Shown one piece after another: positions 27,457 through 36,482 of a stretch of DNA of 64,000 bases. Under the pieces are notes generated by a model. That model searched no databases and was not told the DNA's origin. It saw nothing but the letters and a program-made list of their open reading frames with translations. The stretch is from contig JAHCLN010000001.1 of assembly GCA_026125215.1 (NCBI GenBank), forward strand, positions 1-64,000. Direction: 5' to 3'. The stretch comes from Opitutaceae bacterium (lineage in GTDB: Bacteria; Verrucomicrobiota; Verrucomicrobiia; Opitutales; Opitutaceae). Each line of letters starts with the position of its first letter. The stretch's first letter is position 1. Both the position numbers and the translations under genes were made by a program.

Positions 27457-30400
27457 TCAGGCGCGGCGCCGGCGCCACACGCTCCAGCCGACGAAGGCCA
27501 GGCCCAAGGCCATGAGCGCGTAGGTGGAGGGCTCGGGGACGGCGGTGAAGTTGAGCATCAGATTGTCGCCCGCAAGGGAGAGGGAGAAATCCCCGGCGGC
27601 GAGCCCGTCGCCCAGCGCGGTCTGGAACAGCGAGAGATCGAGCGCGAACTTCGCGGGATCGAAGCCGCCGCTGAGGGCGTCGAAGCTGAAGACCGTCCAG
27701 CTGTAGCTTTCCCCGGGGGTGAGGCCGGCCAGCAGGCCGGCGCTGCCGCCGGTGTTCAGGGAAATGATCTTGAGGGAGAAGGGGTCCCCGCTGGTGGCGT
27801 TGATCACGAGGGTCTCGGCGTGGTTGAAGATGTTGATGTGGTCGAAGCCTTCCCCGGGCGCGCCGGTGGGGTTCTGGATGTGCCATTCGAGGGTGCCGCC
27901 GGGGTCGAGCTCGAGGTGATGGAAGCCGAGCGAGCCGATCTCGTCCTTGCCGGGCAGACCGGGTGACAGCACGGCACCGGTGCCGATAGCGACGGTATCG
28001 AAGCTGCCGTGACCGGCCAGCCGGCCGCCGTTGTCCACCACGAGATCGTTGCCGAGGTGGCGGTTCTCCACGGCCAAGGTGCCGCCGTGGACCCAGATCG
28101 TGCTGTCGCCCTGAACGCAAAAATCATTGCTGATAACCAGCGTGCCGGCGTTGACCTGCAGCCCGATGCTGGTGCCGCCGAGGTCGGCATTGGCGACGCC
28201 GTAGGCATGGTAACCGCCGTTGTTCAGGCGCAGGGTGCCGGAACCGGCCTTTACGATCCGGAAACGTTCATCATAATCGTTCGAATAAAAGGCTCCGGAG
28301 AAGGTTGAGTCGAGGGACTGATTGATTGTGAGAATCGTGTCGGGCACCTCGGCGTCGAGATAGCTGTAATCCCCGGGGCCGCTGACGAGCCCGCCGATGA
28401 CGGGGTTGGCGGTTTCAAAATAGACATAGCTGTTGTTGCCGCCGCCGAAGGCCAGCGGGCCGGTGCCCGTGGCCTGGTCGGCGCCGACATACAGGTCGCT
28501 GTAGCTGCTGATATAGACGCCACCGGAGAAGCCGGGATTGTTGTTGGCAATGGAAACGGAGGCGTCTTCCCGCAGGTAAAGCTGGCCGGAGCCGCTCAAC
28601 TGACCGGTGAGTTCAAAACTGGCATAGTCGGATACATCCAGCCGGGAGTTCAGCACGATGTCGTTGGCGAGGGTCATGCTGCCGTAGGTGCTGAGGACCG
28701 GGGCGGGCGGATGGCCATCCTCAAACTGCCATTCCACGGGCAGCGTCATGCTGTTGACCACGAGGTCGCCGGTGCCAAGCGCGTTGGCATGGCCGAGAAA
28801 GAGCTCGCCAGCAAACAGGGTGACGTTGCCGGTGAGGCTGCTGTTGTCGCCCATCAGGGCCACGACGGACATCTGCTCATTCAGGTAATCGCCAAAGGTG
28901 GCGGGGGAATAGGGGTCGCCAACATGGACGCCGGCGCTGCCGGAGAGGATGCTTTCCACCCGCAGCATGGCGCCCTTGTAGGCGCCGAAGCGGTAGGGAT
29001 CGGTGCCGTCGTTGCCGGTGGTGATGGTGCCGGTAAGCCGCAGGCCGCCGTAAGGTGGGCCGTCGAACCCGCCCTGTTCGGTCGTGCCCAGATAGACGGG
29101 ACCAGTGAAGTTGCTCAGGTCCAAGGCGGCCGATATGGTGCCGCCGTTGAAACCGATCATACCGTGGGCGGTGTCTGTGGGAAAACGGTCGATGAAGGCC
29201 TGCGGGTCGGCGACGTCTTCCTGGCCGATGTAGCCGCCCTGCTGCAGTTCCAGGGTGGCGGCGGCCGGGAGGCTGGAGGAGCCGAAGATAAAGGCGGTGT
29301 GCGCGGCCCGGACGAAGCCGGAGAAGTCGTTGCCGCCATGGCCGAGATAAACAGTGAGAGGCAGGGCGGAAGGGGAGGCGCCGACGAGATTGCGGGCGGA
29401 TTCATTCGGGGCGTCGCCGAGATGTGCGCCCACGCTCAGGTAGCCGCCGCCGCCGCCGAAGCGGTAATCCGCACCCTGCGGTGTGATGGTGCTGTCGCTG
29501 CCGATCGCGGCATGGGTGGCGGAGCCCAGCCGGGCCGTGGCGGAAAAGCCGGTGAGGTCAATCGCACCCTCGAACACGTTGGTGCTGTCGTAAGGATCGG
29601 TGTCGAAACCGATCGTGCCGTGGGTGGCGGCGGGAGTAAACTTGGCGATGAAATTGGAGGTGCCGTAACCCGGGGCGGCCAGGCCGGCGTAACCGGTGTT
29701 GGCCACGGTGATGGCGCCGGTTTCAGGGATGGCGTCTTCGCTGCCGAAGATCAGCAGGCCGTTCTGCACATGGGTGCCACCGTCATAGGTGTTGGCGCTT
29801 TCGGTCGCGCCCGCATCCAACACGACCAAACCGGCTGCATTGATGGTAAGCGATTTTCCGCTGCCGGAGATACCGCCTTCGATGAAGAGCGGCCGGCCGA
29901 CGGTGGAGATGACCGCGCTGGACTGAAGCGCGACCGGGCCGGTGAGAAACAGCTGCGTGTGGTTTTCCGTTCGCATCGCGCCGATGATGGCGATCGGATT
30001 TTCGACGATCGCTTCGAAGCTGTAATCGCCGTAGTAATCGAACCGGCCGGCCACCAAGGTGGGAGTGCCCCCGCCGGAGGCGTCGAACGTCAGCGTGCCG
30101 GAGCCGAGCGAGCTGACAGGCATGACCGTTTCGTGATCCAAATTCACCTTGGACTGCACCACCACCCGGCCGTCCCTGATGACAAACCCGCCGCTGAAAG
30201 TGCTGTCATCATAATAACCCGGCTCCAACACGAGTGTCCCGGCGCCGGTCTTGGTCAGGGTCCGGGATGTTTCGTCTTCGTAGATGGCGCCCTGAATCGA
30301 GAGCCCTCCGCCCGTGATATTCCAAGTCTGGTTGGCGGTCAGGACGATGGAGTCGTCGATCTTGGAACGCACATCGCCGACGGGCGAATAAACAATGCCG

Positions 30401-30720
30401 CCGGCCCCGAGGTAAATGGTGGCACCGCCGAAGGCCTCCAGTTTATAGGGGCGAGTATGGCCGGTGAACTGGAGCTGGTGGGCCTTGATTGCGTCGTAGC
30501 GCACCAAGGTCTGCCGTGCGTTGCCGAAGATAATCGTGTCGTTGCCGGGGTTGCCCTCAAAGAGCGCCGGGCCAACGCCGCCCTGCCAATTGGCACCATC
30601 GTAGTAACCGTCGTAGAAGGACGTGCTGCCCAAGCCCGTCCAGACGTAGGTCTGGGCCTGCAACCCGACACCGCAACCGAGCAAGAGGGCGAACACCGTG
30701 GTCAAGGGGCGCAGTTTCAT
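27457..30720 (-). CDS. large surface protein with beta-strand repeats and PEP-CTERM sorting signal
   Basis: 1087 aa from the ATG at 30720, which begins a signal peptide (MKLRPLTTVFALLLGCGVG). The body is a long Gly/Thr/Asp-rich beta-helical region with several autotransporter-associated strand units (LTKTGAGTLVLE, AGSGTLRLNNGG, VNAGTLVISN). The C-terminus is a textbook PEP-CTERM signal: VPEPSTYALMALGLAFVGWS followed by a WRRRRA basic tail. Such proteins are cleaved by an exosortase and are linked to extracellular matrix; no exosortase gene is in the window. Base composition matches the host. Confidence 0.9.
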   Translation of the reverse strand: MKLRPLTTVFALLLGCGVGLQAQTYVWTGLGSTSFYDGYYDGANWQGGVGPALFEGNPGNDTIIFGNARQTLVRYDAIKAHQLQFTGHTRPYKLEAFGGATIYLGAGGIVYSPVGDVRSKIDDSIVLTANQTWNITGGGLSIQGAIYEDETSRTLTKTGAGTLVLEPGYYDDSTFSGGFVIRDGRVVVQSKVNLDHETVMPVSSLGSGTLTFDASGGGTPTLVAGRFDYYGDYSFEAIVENPIAIIGAMRTENHTQLFLTGPVALQSSAVISTVGRPLFIEGGISGSGKSLTINAAGLVVLDAGATESANTYDGGTHVQNGLLIFGSEDAIPETGAITVANTGYAGLAAPGYGTSNFIAKFTPAATHGTIGFDTDPYDSTNVFEGAIDLTGFSATARLGSATHAAIGSDSTITPQGADYRFGGGGGYLSVGAHLGDAPNESARNLVGASPSALPLTVYLGHGGNDFSGFVRAAHTAFIFGSSSLPAAATLELQQGGYIGQEDVADPQAFIDRFPTDTAHGMIGFNGGTISAALDLSNFTGPVYLGTTEQGGFDGPPYGGLRLTGTITTGNDGTDPYRFGAYKGAMLRVESILSGSAGVHVGDPYSPATFGDYLNEQMSVVALMGDNSSLTGNVTLFAGELFLGHANALGTGDLVVNSMTLPVEWQFEDGHPPAPVLSTYGSMTLANDIVLNSRLDVSDYASFELTGQLSGSGQLYLREDASVSIANNNPGFSGGVYISSYSDLYVGADQATGTGPLAFGGGNNSYVYFETANPVIGGLVSGPGDYSYLDAEVPDTILTINQSLDSTFSGAFYSNDYDERFRIVKAGSGTLRLNNGGYHAYGVANADLGGTSIGLQVNAGTLVISNDFCVQGDSTIWVHGGTLAVENRHLGNDLVVDNGGRLAGHGSFDTVAIGTGAVLSPGLPGKDEIGSLGFHHLELDPGGTLEWHIQNPTGAPGEGFDHINIFNHAETLVINATSGDPFSLKIISLNTGGSAGLLAGLTPGESYSWTVFSFDALSGGFDPAKFALDLSLFQTALGDGLAAGDFSLSLAGDNLMLNFTAVPEPSTYALMALGLAFVGWSVWRRRRA

Positions 30721-30891
30721 GCGCCAAGGCATGGCAGGCCGAAGGGCGGGCCACAAGACCAGATATGCAAACAAATGGCTAACTTGGAAATTTCCGGTCA
30801 CGGGCGTTTTGGTCGGGGAATGCCCGTTTATCCTCGGCGAAAGCGACTTAAGTGTTGCTGCCCGACAAAGTGCCCCCGCCCCGGCGGGAAT

Positions 30892-32649
30892 TCATCCTCC
30901 GTGGGTAAAATCCCTGGTCCGACCGATCGGCCCGTCCAGCGCGTGGATGGCGAGGGTGCCGGTGCGCCCTTTGACCACAACCGTGCCGAGCGGCCGCGTG
31001 GACCAAGGCCGGGCCGCGGCCTGCAAGGTGGCGGCGCTGAGAATGATGTCGGTGCCGTGCGCGGGATCGCGGGTGAGGGTCTGCAGGCGGGCGGCGATGT
31101 TCACCCCGTCGCCGATGACGGAGTAGTTGAGCCGGCGGTGGGAGCCGATGTTGCCGGCGATGACGCGGGCGGTGTTGAGCCCGATGCCGAAGGCCAGCGG
31201 CGGCCGGCCTTCCGCGGCGAACTCGGTGTTGAGTGCGGCCAGGGCATCGCGCATGGCCAGGGCGGCGGCCAACGCGCGGTCGGCCGAGTCGGGCTGGGCG
31301 ACGGGCGCGCCGAAGAGCGCCATGATTTCGTCGCCGATGAATTTGTCGATGACGCCGCCCTGCGCCTCGATGGCGGCGCTCATCCGGTCGAGGTAGCGGT
31401 TGAGGAGGGCGACGACTTCGCGCGGGGGCAGGGTTTCGCTGAGGGTGGTGAAGCCGCGCAGGTCGGCGAACAGGACGGTGACCTCGCGTTCCTCGCCGCC
31501 GAGGGCGGAGCCGTCGCGCATGAGCTGCGCGGCGACGGCGGGGGAGACGTTTTTGTCGAGCAGATCGCGCACGCGGTCGCGCTCGGCCAAACCTTCGCTC
31601 ATGCGGTTGAAACCTTTGGCGAGCTGGCCGAGTTCGTCGGTGCGGTCGAGCTGCAGGCGGGTTGCGTAATCGCCGCGGGCGATGACGGCGGTGTGGGCGG
31701 CGAGCTGTTGCACGGGCCGGCTGATACCGCGGGCCATGCCCAGAGCCGCGAGGGCGGCGGCCGCGAGGCTGGCGAGGGTCACGGCCAGGATGATGTTTTC
31801 CAGGGCCCGGGCCGGCGCCAGCTCGGCCGCGAGTGAACGCTGCAGCACGATCCAGACGGGTTCGCCGCCGGCTGTCGGCAGCCGGCGGAAGGTCGAGAGG
31901 TAGGGCTCGCCGTCGAGATCGAGTGCACGGCCAGCGGCGGCCGAGTCCGGGCCGGCGCGGAGCAGCTGCGCGGCCAGCGCGGGTGGCAGGGTCGAGGCAA
32001 TGAGCCGGGGCTCGGCGCCACCGCCGAGAAAGGAAACCTCGAGCGCGGAGTCCTGTTTCAGCTCGCGCGCGGTGGCTTCGTCGATCGAGAAGGCGAGGCC
32101 GACCCAGGCCACCACCTCGGGCGGCGGGGCGAGCAAGGGCACCATGACGAGCTGGCTGAAAGTGCCGTTGAGAAAGCCGTAGCCGGTGGCCTCCTGCAGG
32201 TCGCTTTCGTCGGCCCGCTGGCGGAGCACCTCGAAAGCGCTGCGCTGTTCCGGGGTGGTGCGGCCGCGGGTGTCGGCCAGCAACGCACCTTCCGGCGACA
32301 GCAGGACGATCACCGGCATCTGCAGGCGCTGGATGCGGTCCTGATAGGATTCGAGCGCGGAGCGGGCGGTGGCGGGGCTGAATTCGTCGATCAGGAAAAG
32401 CTGCCGCATGGCGTAGTCGGCGGCCATGAGCCTGGCGGCCAGCAGCAGGTCGGCCTCGCGCCGGGCGGAGATGGCCTCGAACTGCTGCACGCCGCGGGCG
32501 AGGGCGGCGTTGATGGCGGTGACGGCCGTGGTCCGGTTGGCCCGGGTGACGATGAGGTAGGTGACCGCCTGCGTGAGCCCGAGCAGGCCGAGCATCAGCA
32601 CCAGCAACCGGGTGCGAAAGCGCTGGAAGCGGAAAACTCCGGCGGCCAT
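30892..32649 (-). CDS. membrane-bound class III adenylate cyclase with sensory and HAMP domains
   Basis: 585 aa. First membrane segment about 12-32 (LLVLMLGLLGLTQAVTYLIV), a periplasmic double-CACHE-like sensor of about 230 residues, a second membrane segment (NIILAVTLASLAAAALAALGM), a HAMP domain (ISRPVQQLAAHTAVIARGDY) and a C-terminal cyclase. Metal-binding FADLRGFT and IGDEIMALFGAP, and the NYSVIGDGVNIAARL motif, are intact, so cAMP synthesis is expected. It is the last gene of the leftward operon, 11 bp after the cupredoxin gene, suggesting the copper protein or the outer-membrane proteins feed the sensor. Confidence 0.9.
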   Translation of the reverse strand: MAAGVFRFQRFRTRLLVLMLGLLGLTQAVTYLIVTRANRTTAVTAINAALARGVQQFEAISARREADLLLAARLMAADYAMRQLFLIDEFSPATARSALESYQDRIQRLQMPVIVLLSPEGALLADTRGRTTPEQRSAFEVLRQRADESDLQEATGYGFLNGTFSQLVMVPLLAPPPEVVAWVGLAFSIDEATARELKQDSALEVSFLGGGAEPRLIASTLPPALAAQLLRAGPDSAAAGRALDLDGEPYLSTFRRLPTAGGEPVWIVLQRSLAAELAPARALENIILAVTLASLAAAALAALGMARGISRPVQQLAAHTAVIARGDYATRLQLDRTDELGQLAKGFNRMSEGLAERDRVRDLLDKNVSPAVAAQLMRDGSALGGEEREVTVLFADLRGFTTLSETLPPREVVALLNRYLDRMSAAIEAQGGVIDKFIGDEIMALFGAPVAQPDSADRALAAALAMRDALAALNTEFAAEGRPPLAFGIGLNTARVIAGNIGSHRRLNYSVIGDGVNIAARLQTLTRDPAHGTDIILSAATLQAAARPWSTRPLGTVVVKGRTGTLAIHALDGPIGRTRDFTHGG

Positions 32650-32660
32650 GGCAGCGCGGT

Positions 32661-33308
32661 TCAGTAGCCGCCGGTTCTGTTCTCGGGGGCGCGCCGGATG
32701 CGGCGGTCGGGCCGGAGGTTGAGCTCCACGGCGACCGGCGCGTGACCGGCCGCGGACAATTCGAGCTCGCGGGTCTCGGTTTTCGCGAGGCGCGGATGCC
32801 AGATTTCCAGCCGGTAGCGGCCGGCGCCGGGGCCGGCCAGCCGGGCGCGGCCGGTGGCGTCGGTCTTGGCAAAATGCGGCGTGGGCAGGACCACGACGTA
32901 GGCGATCATCCAGTCGTGGATGTTGCAGCCGAGGACGACGACGCCGGGCTGGTCGAACACCACGGATTCCTCGGCGCCCCCGCCGTAGAGCGGTTTTTCA
33001 AAACGCTTCGGCCGCGAAACGGAGTAGATGTGGTGCTGAATGCTGTCGCGGTTGGGGAAGCGAACCTTGGTGCCGACGAGGACGGGGGTGACGTAGGGAT
33101 CGTATTCTTTGTCTTCCTGCGCGATGACGGCTTCTCCCGGCACCGCCGGCGCCGGTGCGGGGCCGAGCGGGTGCAGGGAGACGACGGCATCGGCGACCGG
33201 CCCGCCGCGCGCGTCGCGCACCGTGAAAGTCACGTCGGCCGCGGGCAGCGCGCCGGTGGTGACGAGCAAAAGGAGGCAGGACAAACCGGCCGGCACGGGC
33301 AGTTTCAT
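32661..33308 (-). CDS. secreted cupredoxin-like protein (methylamine-utilization type)
   Basis: 215 aa with a signal peptide (MKLPVPAGLSCLLLLVTTG). A carboxypeptidase-regulatory-like strand region is followed by a type-1 copper centre: His in QHHIYSVS, and C, H and M in LGCNIHDWM, the standard ligand set. The C-terminal part (ATGRARLAGPGAGRYRLEIWHP) is a second beta-sandwich. The protein overlaps the preceding gene by ATGA. It probably carries electrons or senses copper/redox in the periplasm, but no methylamine dehydrogenase genes are near, so the family name should not be read as function. Confidence 0.85.
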   Translation of the reverse strand: MKLPVPAGLSCLLLLVTTGALPAADVTFTVRDARGGPVADAVVSLHPLGPAPAPAVPGEAVIAQEDKEYDPYVTPVLVGTKVRFPNRDSIQHHIYSVSRPKRFEKPLYGGGAEESVVFDQPGVVVLGCNIHDWMIAYVVVLPTPHFAKTDATGRARLAGPGAGRYRLEIWHPRLAKTETRELELSAAGHAPVAVELNLRPDRRIRRAPENRTGGY

Positions 33309-34192
33309 AAGCGCAGGAGCAGGCCCAGGGTCCAGCGTTCCTGCCGGTATTTGATGCCGACCCGGTTGACGGCGTCGGCCCGTTCGTAACGCAATGTCAG
33401 GGTGCTCCGGGGGCCCAGGGCCGGAGCGAGTTCCAGCCACCAAAAATCGGCGTGGCCGCTCACGGGATAAGTGACCCAGCCCGGACCGTAGAGATCGGTG
33501 ATCCGCCAGGGGATCGAGTTGTAATACTCCTGCACCACCGGGCCGAGGGCGCCTCCCAGCGCCGCTCCCCACACGGGCCAGGAGGCGTTGGCCGCAAAAA
33601 CGCCATCCAGCCGCCCACCGCCCGCCGCGGCCTGCCAGCGATCGGTGATATCCCACGTCACGGCGCCATGCAGCCGGCGGTGGTGGACATCGAAAGCGGG
33701 GCTGCGCGCGGCGTGGTCCGACCAGTCGGTGGTGGCGGACACCCGCCAGGCGGGGTTGAGGCGTTTGGCGAGGGTGAGGCCGCCTTCCGTGGTGGTGCCC
33801 CGATCGCCCGGTGCGCGGGCGAAGCGTTGGGTTGCGCCGATTTCGGCCTGAAGCACAGGCGCGAGCGGGCCGAGCCCGAACTTATGCCGGGCCGACACGC
33901 GCGGGCCAAAGGTGCCGCGATTGTTGAGCGAGTGGCGGTCCACAACGAGCGCGGCAGCTTCCAGACCGGCGGTGGCCTGCACGCTGCCGCTCAACTGCCG
34001 GCTCCAGCCGGTCGCAGCGGTGACCTCGTAGAGCGCGGACGCTTTCTGGTCCGTGGGAATGACGGAGCGGCTGAGATTTTCCGCCCAGCCGGCGGTGGTC
34101 CGCACGCGGAGATCGCCGACGGGTCCGGCATGGCCGACGACAGGCAGCAAGGCCGCAAAGACGAACAGCAGGCGGTTGGGGGAAAAACTCAT
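33305..34192 (-). CDS. outer-membrane-type beta-barrel protein of unknown function
   Basis: 295 aa from the ATG at 34192, with signal peptide MSFSPNRLLFVFAALLPVVG. The mature part has alternating hydrophobic/polar strands rich in Trp, Arg, Gly and Tyr (LRVRTTAGWAENLSRS, WRVSATTDWSDHAA, STLTLRYERADAV, RWTLGLLLRL) and ends in a Leu-Arg-Leu strand, as outer-membrane barrels often do. It overlaps the cupredoxin gene by 4 bp. Paralogous in style to the upstream 34251-35099 protein; the two may form neighbouring barrels. No family recognised. Confidence 0.72.
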   Translation of the reverse strand: MSFSPNRLLFVFAALLPVVGHAGPVGDLRVRTTAGWAENLSRSVIPTDQKASALYEVTAATGWSRQLSGSVQATAGLEAAALVVDRHSLNNRGTFGPRVSARHKFGLGPLAPVLQAEIGATQRFARAPGDRGTTTEGGLTLAKRLNPAWRVSATTDWSDHAARSPAFDVHHRRLHGAVTWDITDRWQAAAGGGRLDGVFAANASWPVWGAALGGALGPVVQEYYNSIPWRITDLYGPGWVTYPVSGHADFWWLELAPALGPRSTLTLRYERADAVNRVGIKYRQERWTLGLLLRL

Positions 34193-34250
34193 CGGCCGGT
34201 CAAAGTTGTTCGCGCGGTGCCGGCCTGCAACCAGAACTTTCCCGCAATGC

Positions 34251-35099
34251 TCATCGTGCATGGCGGATTTCCAGACTTACGATGCGGTTGCGGTAAGGCA
34301 CCACGCCCTGGCGGGTGAGACGGTGTTCCCAGCCCAGGGCCAGGCGTGTGGCGGAGGAGAACCGGTGCACCAGCCCCACGCGCCCGCTGCGGGTCACGGC
34401 GTCAAAATAATACGCGACCAGTTTTTCCGCCCGGTCGAAGGTCGCGACCTTGAACGGCGTCTGGCTCTTGTCCACCAGCGCCGGGTGCGAGGCCGGCAGG
34501 TAGGAAACGACATCACCATGCCGATGGCGGACTTCCAGTTCCACGCTCCAACGGTCGCGCCACGCATGGTGCAAGGTAAGCGCTGACTCATGCGCCGTGC
34601 GGTCGAAGGCCAGTTGCCGCGCATCATGCCGGCTGATTTCATGCTGCAAGCGCGCCCGCCAGTGGGCGGCCAGGCGTTGCTCGGCCAGGAGCCACATGCG
34701 TCCCTCCGGTCCGCTGCGGGCGGATTCGCGGGCCGAGGTGAATCCCGCCGCCAGTCCGGCGCCCAGGACCGGCCGGTAGGGTCCCAGCCCGAACTTGTAG
34801 GTCCACTCCGCCTCGCCGCCCAAGTGCAGCTGGTCCAGCCCGTCGTAACGCGGCCAGACCTCGGCCTGCACGTGGAAACCGGCGCGCCACCGATGCGGCG
34901 AGGTGGCCGCCGCGAGCCGGTTGTAGTGCAGCCCGACGAGAGTCTGGGCGGCGGGTAGGACCTCGCCGCGCGCATCGGCGTTGGTGGCATTGTCATGCCA
35001 GTGCAGCCCGGTGTGCCGTTCCCAGCTTGCGCCGGCGGCGACCGGCAGGAGCAGAAAGAGCAGCGGGGTGCAGCGGCTCACAGGACGGTTTGCAACCAT
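34251..35099 (-). CDS. outer-membrane-type beta-barrel protein of unknown function
   Basis: 282 aa from the ATG at 35099; an upstream GTG adds two residues. Signal peptide MVANRPVSRCTPLLFLLLPV. Strand pattern and a KFGLGPYRPVLGAGLAAGF stretch closely resemble KFGLGPLAPVLQAEIGA in the next gene, so these two genes are distant tandem paralogues. The C-terminal strand (NRIVSLEIRHAR) could close a barrel. It overlaps the end of the esterase gene by 22 bp, keeping the operon tightly packed. Confidence 0.72.
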   Translation of the reverse strand: MVANRPVSRCTPLLFLLLPVAAGASWERHTGLHWHDNATNADARGEVLPAAQTLVGLHYNRLAAATSPHRWRAGFHVQAEVWPRYDGLDQLHLGGEAEWTYKFGLGPYRPVLGAGLAAGFTSARESARSGPEGRMWLLAEQRLAAHWRARLQHEISRHDARQLAFDRTAHESALTLHHAWRDRWSVELEVRHRHGDVVSYLPASHPALVDKSQTPFKVATFDRAEKLVAYYFDAVTRSGRVGLVHRFSSATRLALGWEHRLTRQGVVPYRNRIVSLEIRHAR

Positions 35100-35692
35100 G
35101 GCCACACGTTGTCGGCGATGCGTTTTTGCCCCTCGGCGGTGGGGTGGATGAGATCCGGCTGGTTGAGGGCGGGATCGGCGCCGACGCCTTCGAGCAGGAA
35201 GGGGATGAGCGCGATATTGTTGGCCTTGGCGAGCTCGGGAAAAATTTCCCGGTAGGTGCGGGTGAAATCCTCGCTCATGTTGGCGGGCATCTGCATGCCG
35301 GCGAGGACGAGCCGGGCGGCCGGGTATTTCGCGCGCGTGCGGTCGATGATGCCCTGCAGGTTTGCGCGGGTGACGGCGGGGTCGAGGCCGCGCAGGCCGT
35401 CGTTGCCCCCGAGCGCGATCACCAGCACGTCCACCGGCTGCCGGAGCAGCCAGTTGAGCCGGCGCAGGCCGCCGGCGGTGGTGTCGCCGCTGATGCCGGC
35501 GTTGACGACCCGGTGGGGGAGGCCCGCGGCATGCAGCTTTTCCTGGATCAGCGCGGGGTAGGCCTCGGCCGCGGGATTCTGCAGGCCGTAGCCGGCGGTG
35601 AGGCTGTCGCCGAGAAACACGATCGTGGGCCCGGCGGCGGCCAGCCCGCCGCCGCAGGCGAGGAAGAGGAAAAGGAGGCGAAGACGATTCAT
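35078..35692 (-). CDS. tesA: periplasmic SGNH-type esterase / thioesterase I
   Basis: 204 aa with a signal peptide (MNRLRLLFLFLACGGGLAAA). SGNH motifs: GDSLTAGYG (nucleophile Ser), NAGISGDTT (Gly), LGGNDGLRG (Asn) and DLIHPTAEGQ (Asp, His). This is the TesA multifunctional acyl-CoA thioesterase/protease I/lysophospholipase family. It is divergent from ybbA, with ybbP beyond, reproducing the E. coli tesA-ybbA-ybbP neighbourhood. It also heads a leftward operon with two barrel proteins, the cupredoxin and the cyclase. Confidence 0.93.
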   Translation of the reverse strand: MNRLRLLFLFLACGGGLAAAGPTIVFLGDSLTAGYGLQNPAAEAYPALIQEKLHAAGLPHRVVNAGISGDTTAGGLRRLNWLLRQPVDVLVIALGGNDGLRGLDPAVTRANLQGIIDRTRAKYPAARLVLAGMQMPANMSEDFTRTYREIFPELAKANNIALIPFLLEGVGADPALNQPDLIHPTAEGQKRIADNVWPWLQTVL

Positions 35693-35757
35693 GGTGAAAA
35701 TCGACCGCTCAAACTGGAGTTCGTGCCAATTCGCGGTTTGTGTGAAGGCTTTGCCTT

Positions 35758-36450
35758 ATGAGTGATGACATCATGCTGAAAGTCGAGCGGCTCACCAAAA
35801 CATACGCTTCGCACGCCCCGACGGGTGCGCTGACCGTCCTGCGGGAGGTCAGTTTTTCCCTGCCGGCGGGCGCGAGCCTGGCGATCGTGGGACCCAGCGG
35901 CAGCGGCAAGACCACGCTCCTCGGCCTGTGCGCCGGTCTCGACACGCCGACGGCCGGCGAGGTTGTGCTGGCCGGGCGGAGCCTCGGGACGCTCGACGAG
36001 GACGCGCGGGCCCGGGTGCGCAACGACCATGTCGGGTTCGTGTTCCAGAATTTCCAGCTCATCCCGACGCTGACGGCTTTGGAAAACGTGCTCGTGCCGC
36101 TGGAGCTGCGCGGCGAGGGCGGCCGGGAGGAGAAGGCGCGCGCGCTGCTCACCCGGGTCGGCCTCGGCGAGCGCTGCGATCATTATCCGGTGCAGCTCTC
36201 GGGCGGCGAACAGCAGCGGGTGGCGCTGGCCCGGGCGTTCATGAACCGGCCGAAGCTGCTGTTTTGCGACGAGCCGACCGGCAATCTGGACGGGGAGACG
36301 GCCGCGGCCATGGCCGAGCTGGTCTTCGGCCTCAACCGCGAACACGGCGCGACGCTGGTGCTCGTGACGCACGACCTGGAGCTGGCGAAACGCTGCCAGC
36401 GCATCATCCGCCTGAAGAGCGGCGCGGTGGTCAGCGACGAAACGACATGA
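35758..36450 (+). CDS. ybbA: ABC transporter ATP-binding protein, YbbA/LolD type
   Basis: 230 aa. Walker A GPSGSGKTT, Q-loop VFQNFQLIP, signature LSGGEQQRVALARAF, Walker B LLFCDEPTGNLD and H-loop VTHDLELA. The QLSGGEQQR signature and short length mark the LolD/MacB/YbbA group working with FtsX-type permeases. The partner is the ybbP permease, now separated from it by a GxxExxY insertion. The stop is embedded in an ATGA, where the old overlap with the permease start probably was. Confidence 0.9.
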   Translation: MSDDIMLKVERLTKTYASHAPTGALTVLREVSFSLPAGASLAIVGPSGSGKTTLLGLCAGLDTPTAGEVVLAGRSLGTLDEDARARVRNDHVGFVFQNFQLIPTLTALENVLVPLELRGEGGREEKARALLTRVGLGERCDHYPVQLSGGEQQRVALARAFMNRPKLLFCDEPTGNLDGETAAAMAELVFGLNREHGATLVLVTHDLELAKRCQRIIRLKSGAVVSDETT

Positions 36451-36464
36451 GTTTTGTCGTCTGA
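36447..36464 (+). other. five-codon frame overlapping the ybbA stop, possible relic of the old ybbP start
   Basis: ATG at 36447 overlaps the ybbA TGA and reads M-S-F-V-V then stop. The present ybbP start, 498 bp on, reads M-N-F-I-L, and relatives would be expected to begin directly after ybbA. The inverted-repeat element lies between. Interpretation as a remnant is inference. Confidence 0.4.
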
Positions 36465-36482
36465 AAAACAACCAACCCCACT

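Noticed and set aside
23558-27523. 1321-codon plus-strand open frame opposite the two ABC exporter genes
   Set aside because: Glu/Gly/Val/Ala-rich shadow of two clearly recognised proteins; no start site or domain of its own.
28711-31836. 1041-codon plus-strand open frame opposite the PEP-CTERM gene and cyclase
   Set aside because: The minus-strand genes have signal peptide, PEP-CTERM tail and cyclase motifs; this frame has none.
32661-33308. Methylamine metabolism role for the cupredoxin-like gene
   Set aside because: No methylamine dehydrogenase or accessory maturation genes are nearby; the family name alone is insufficient.
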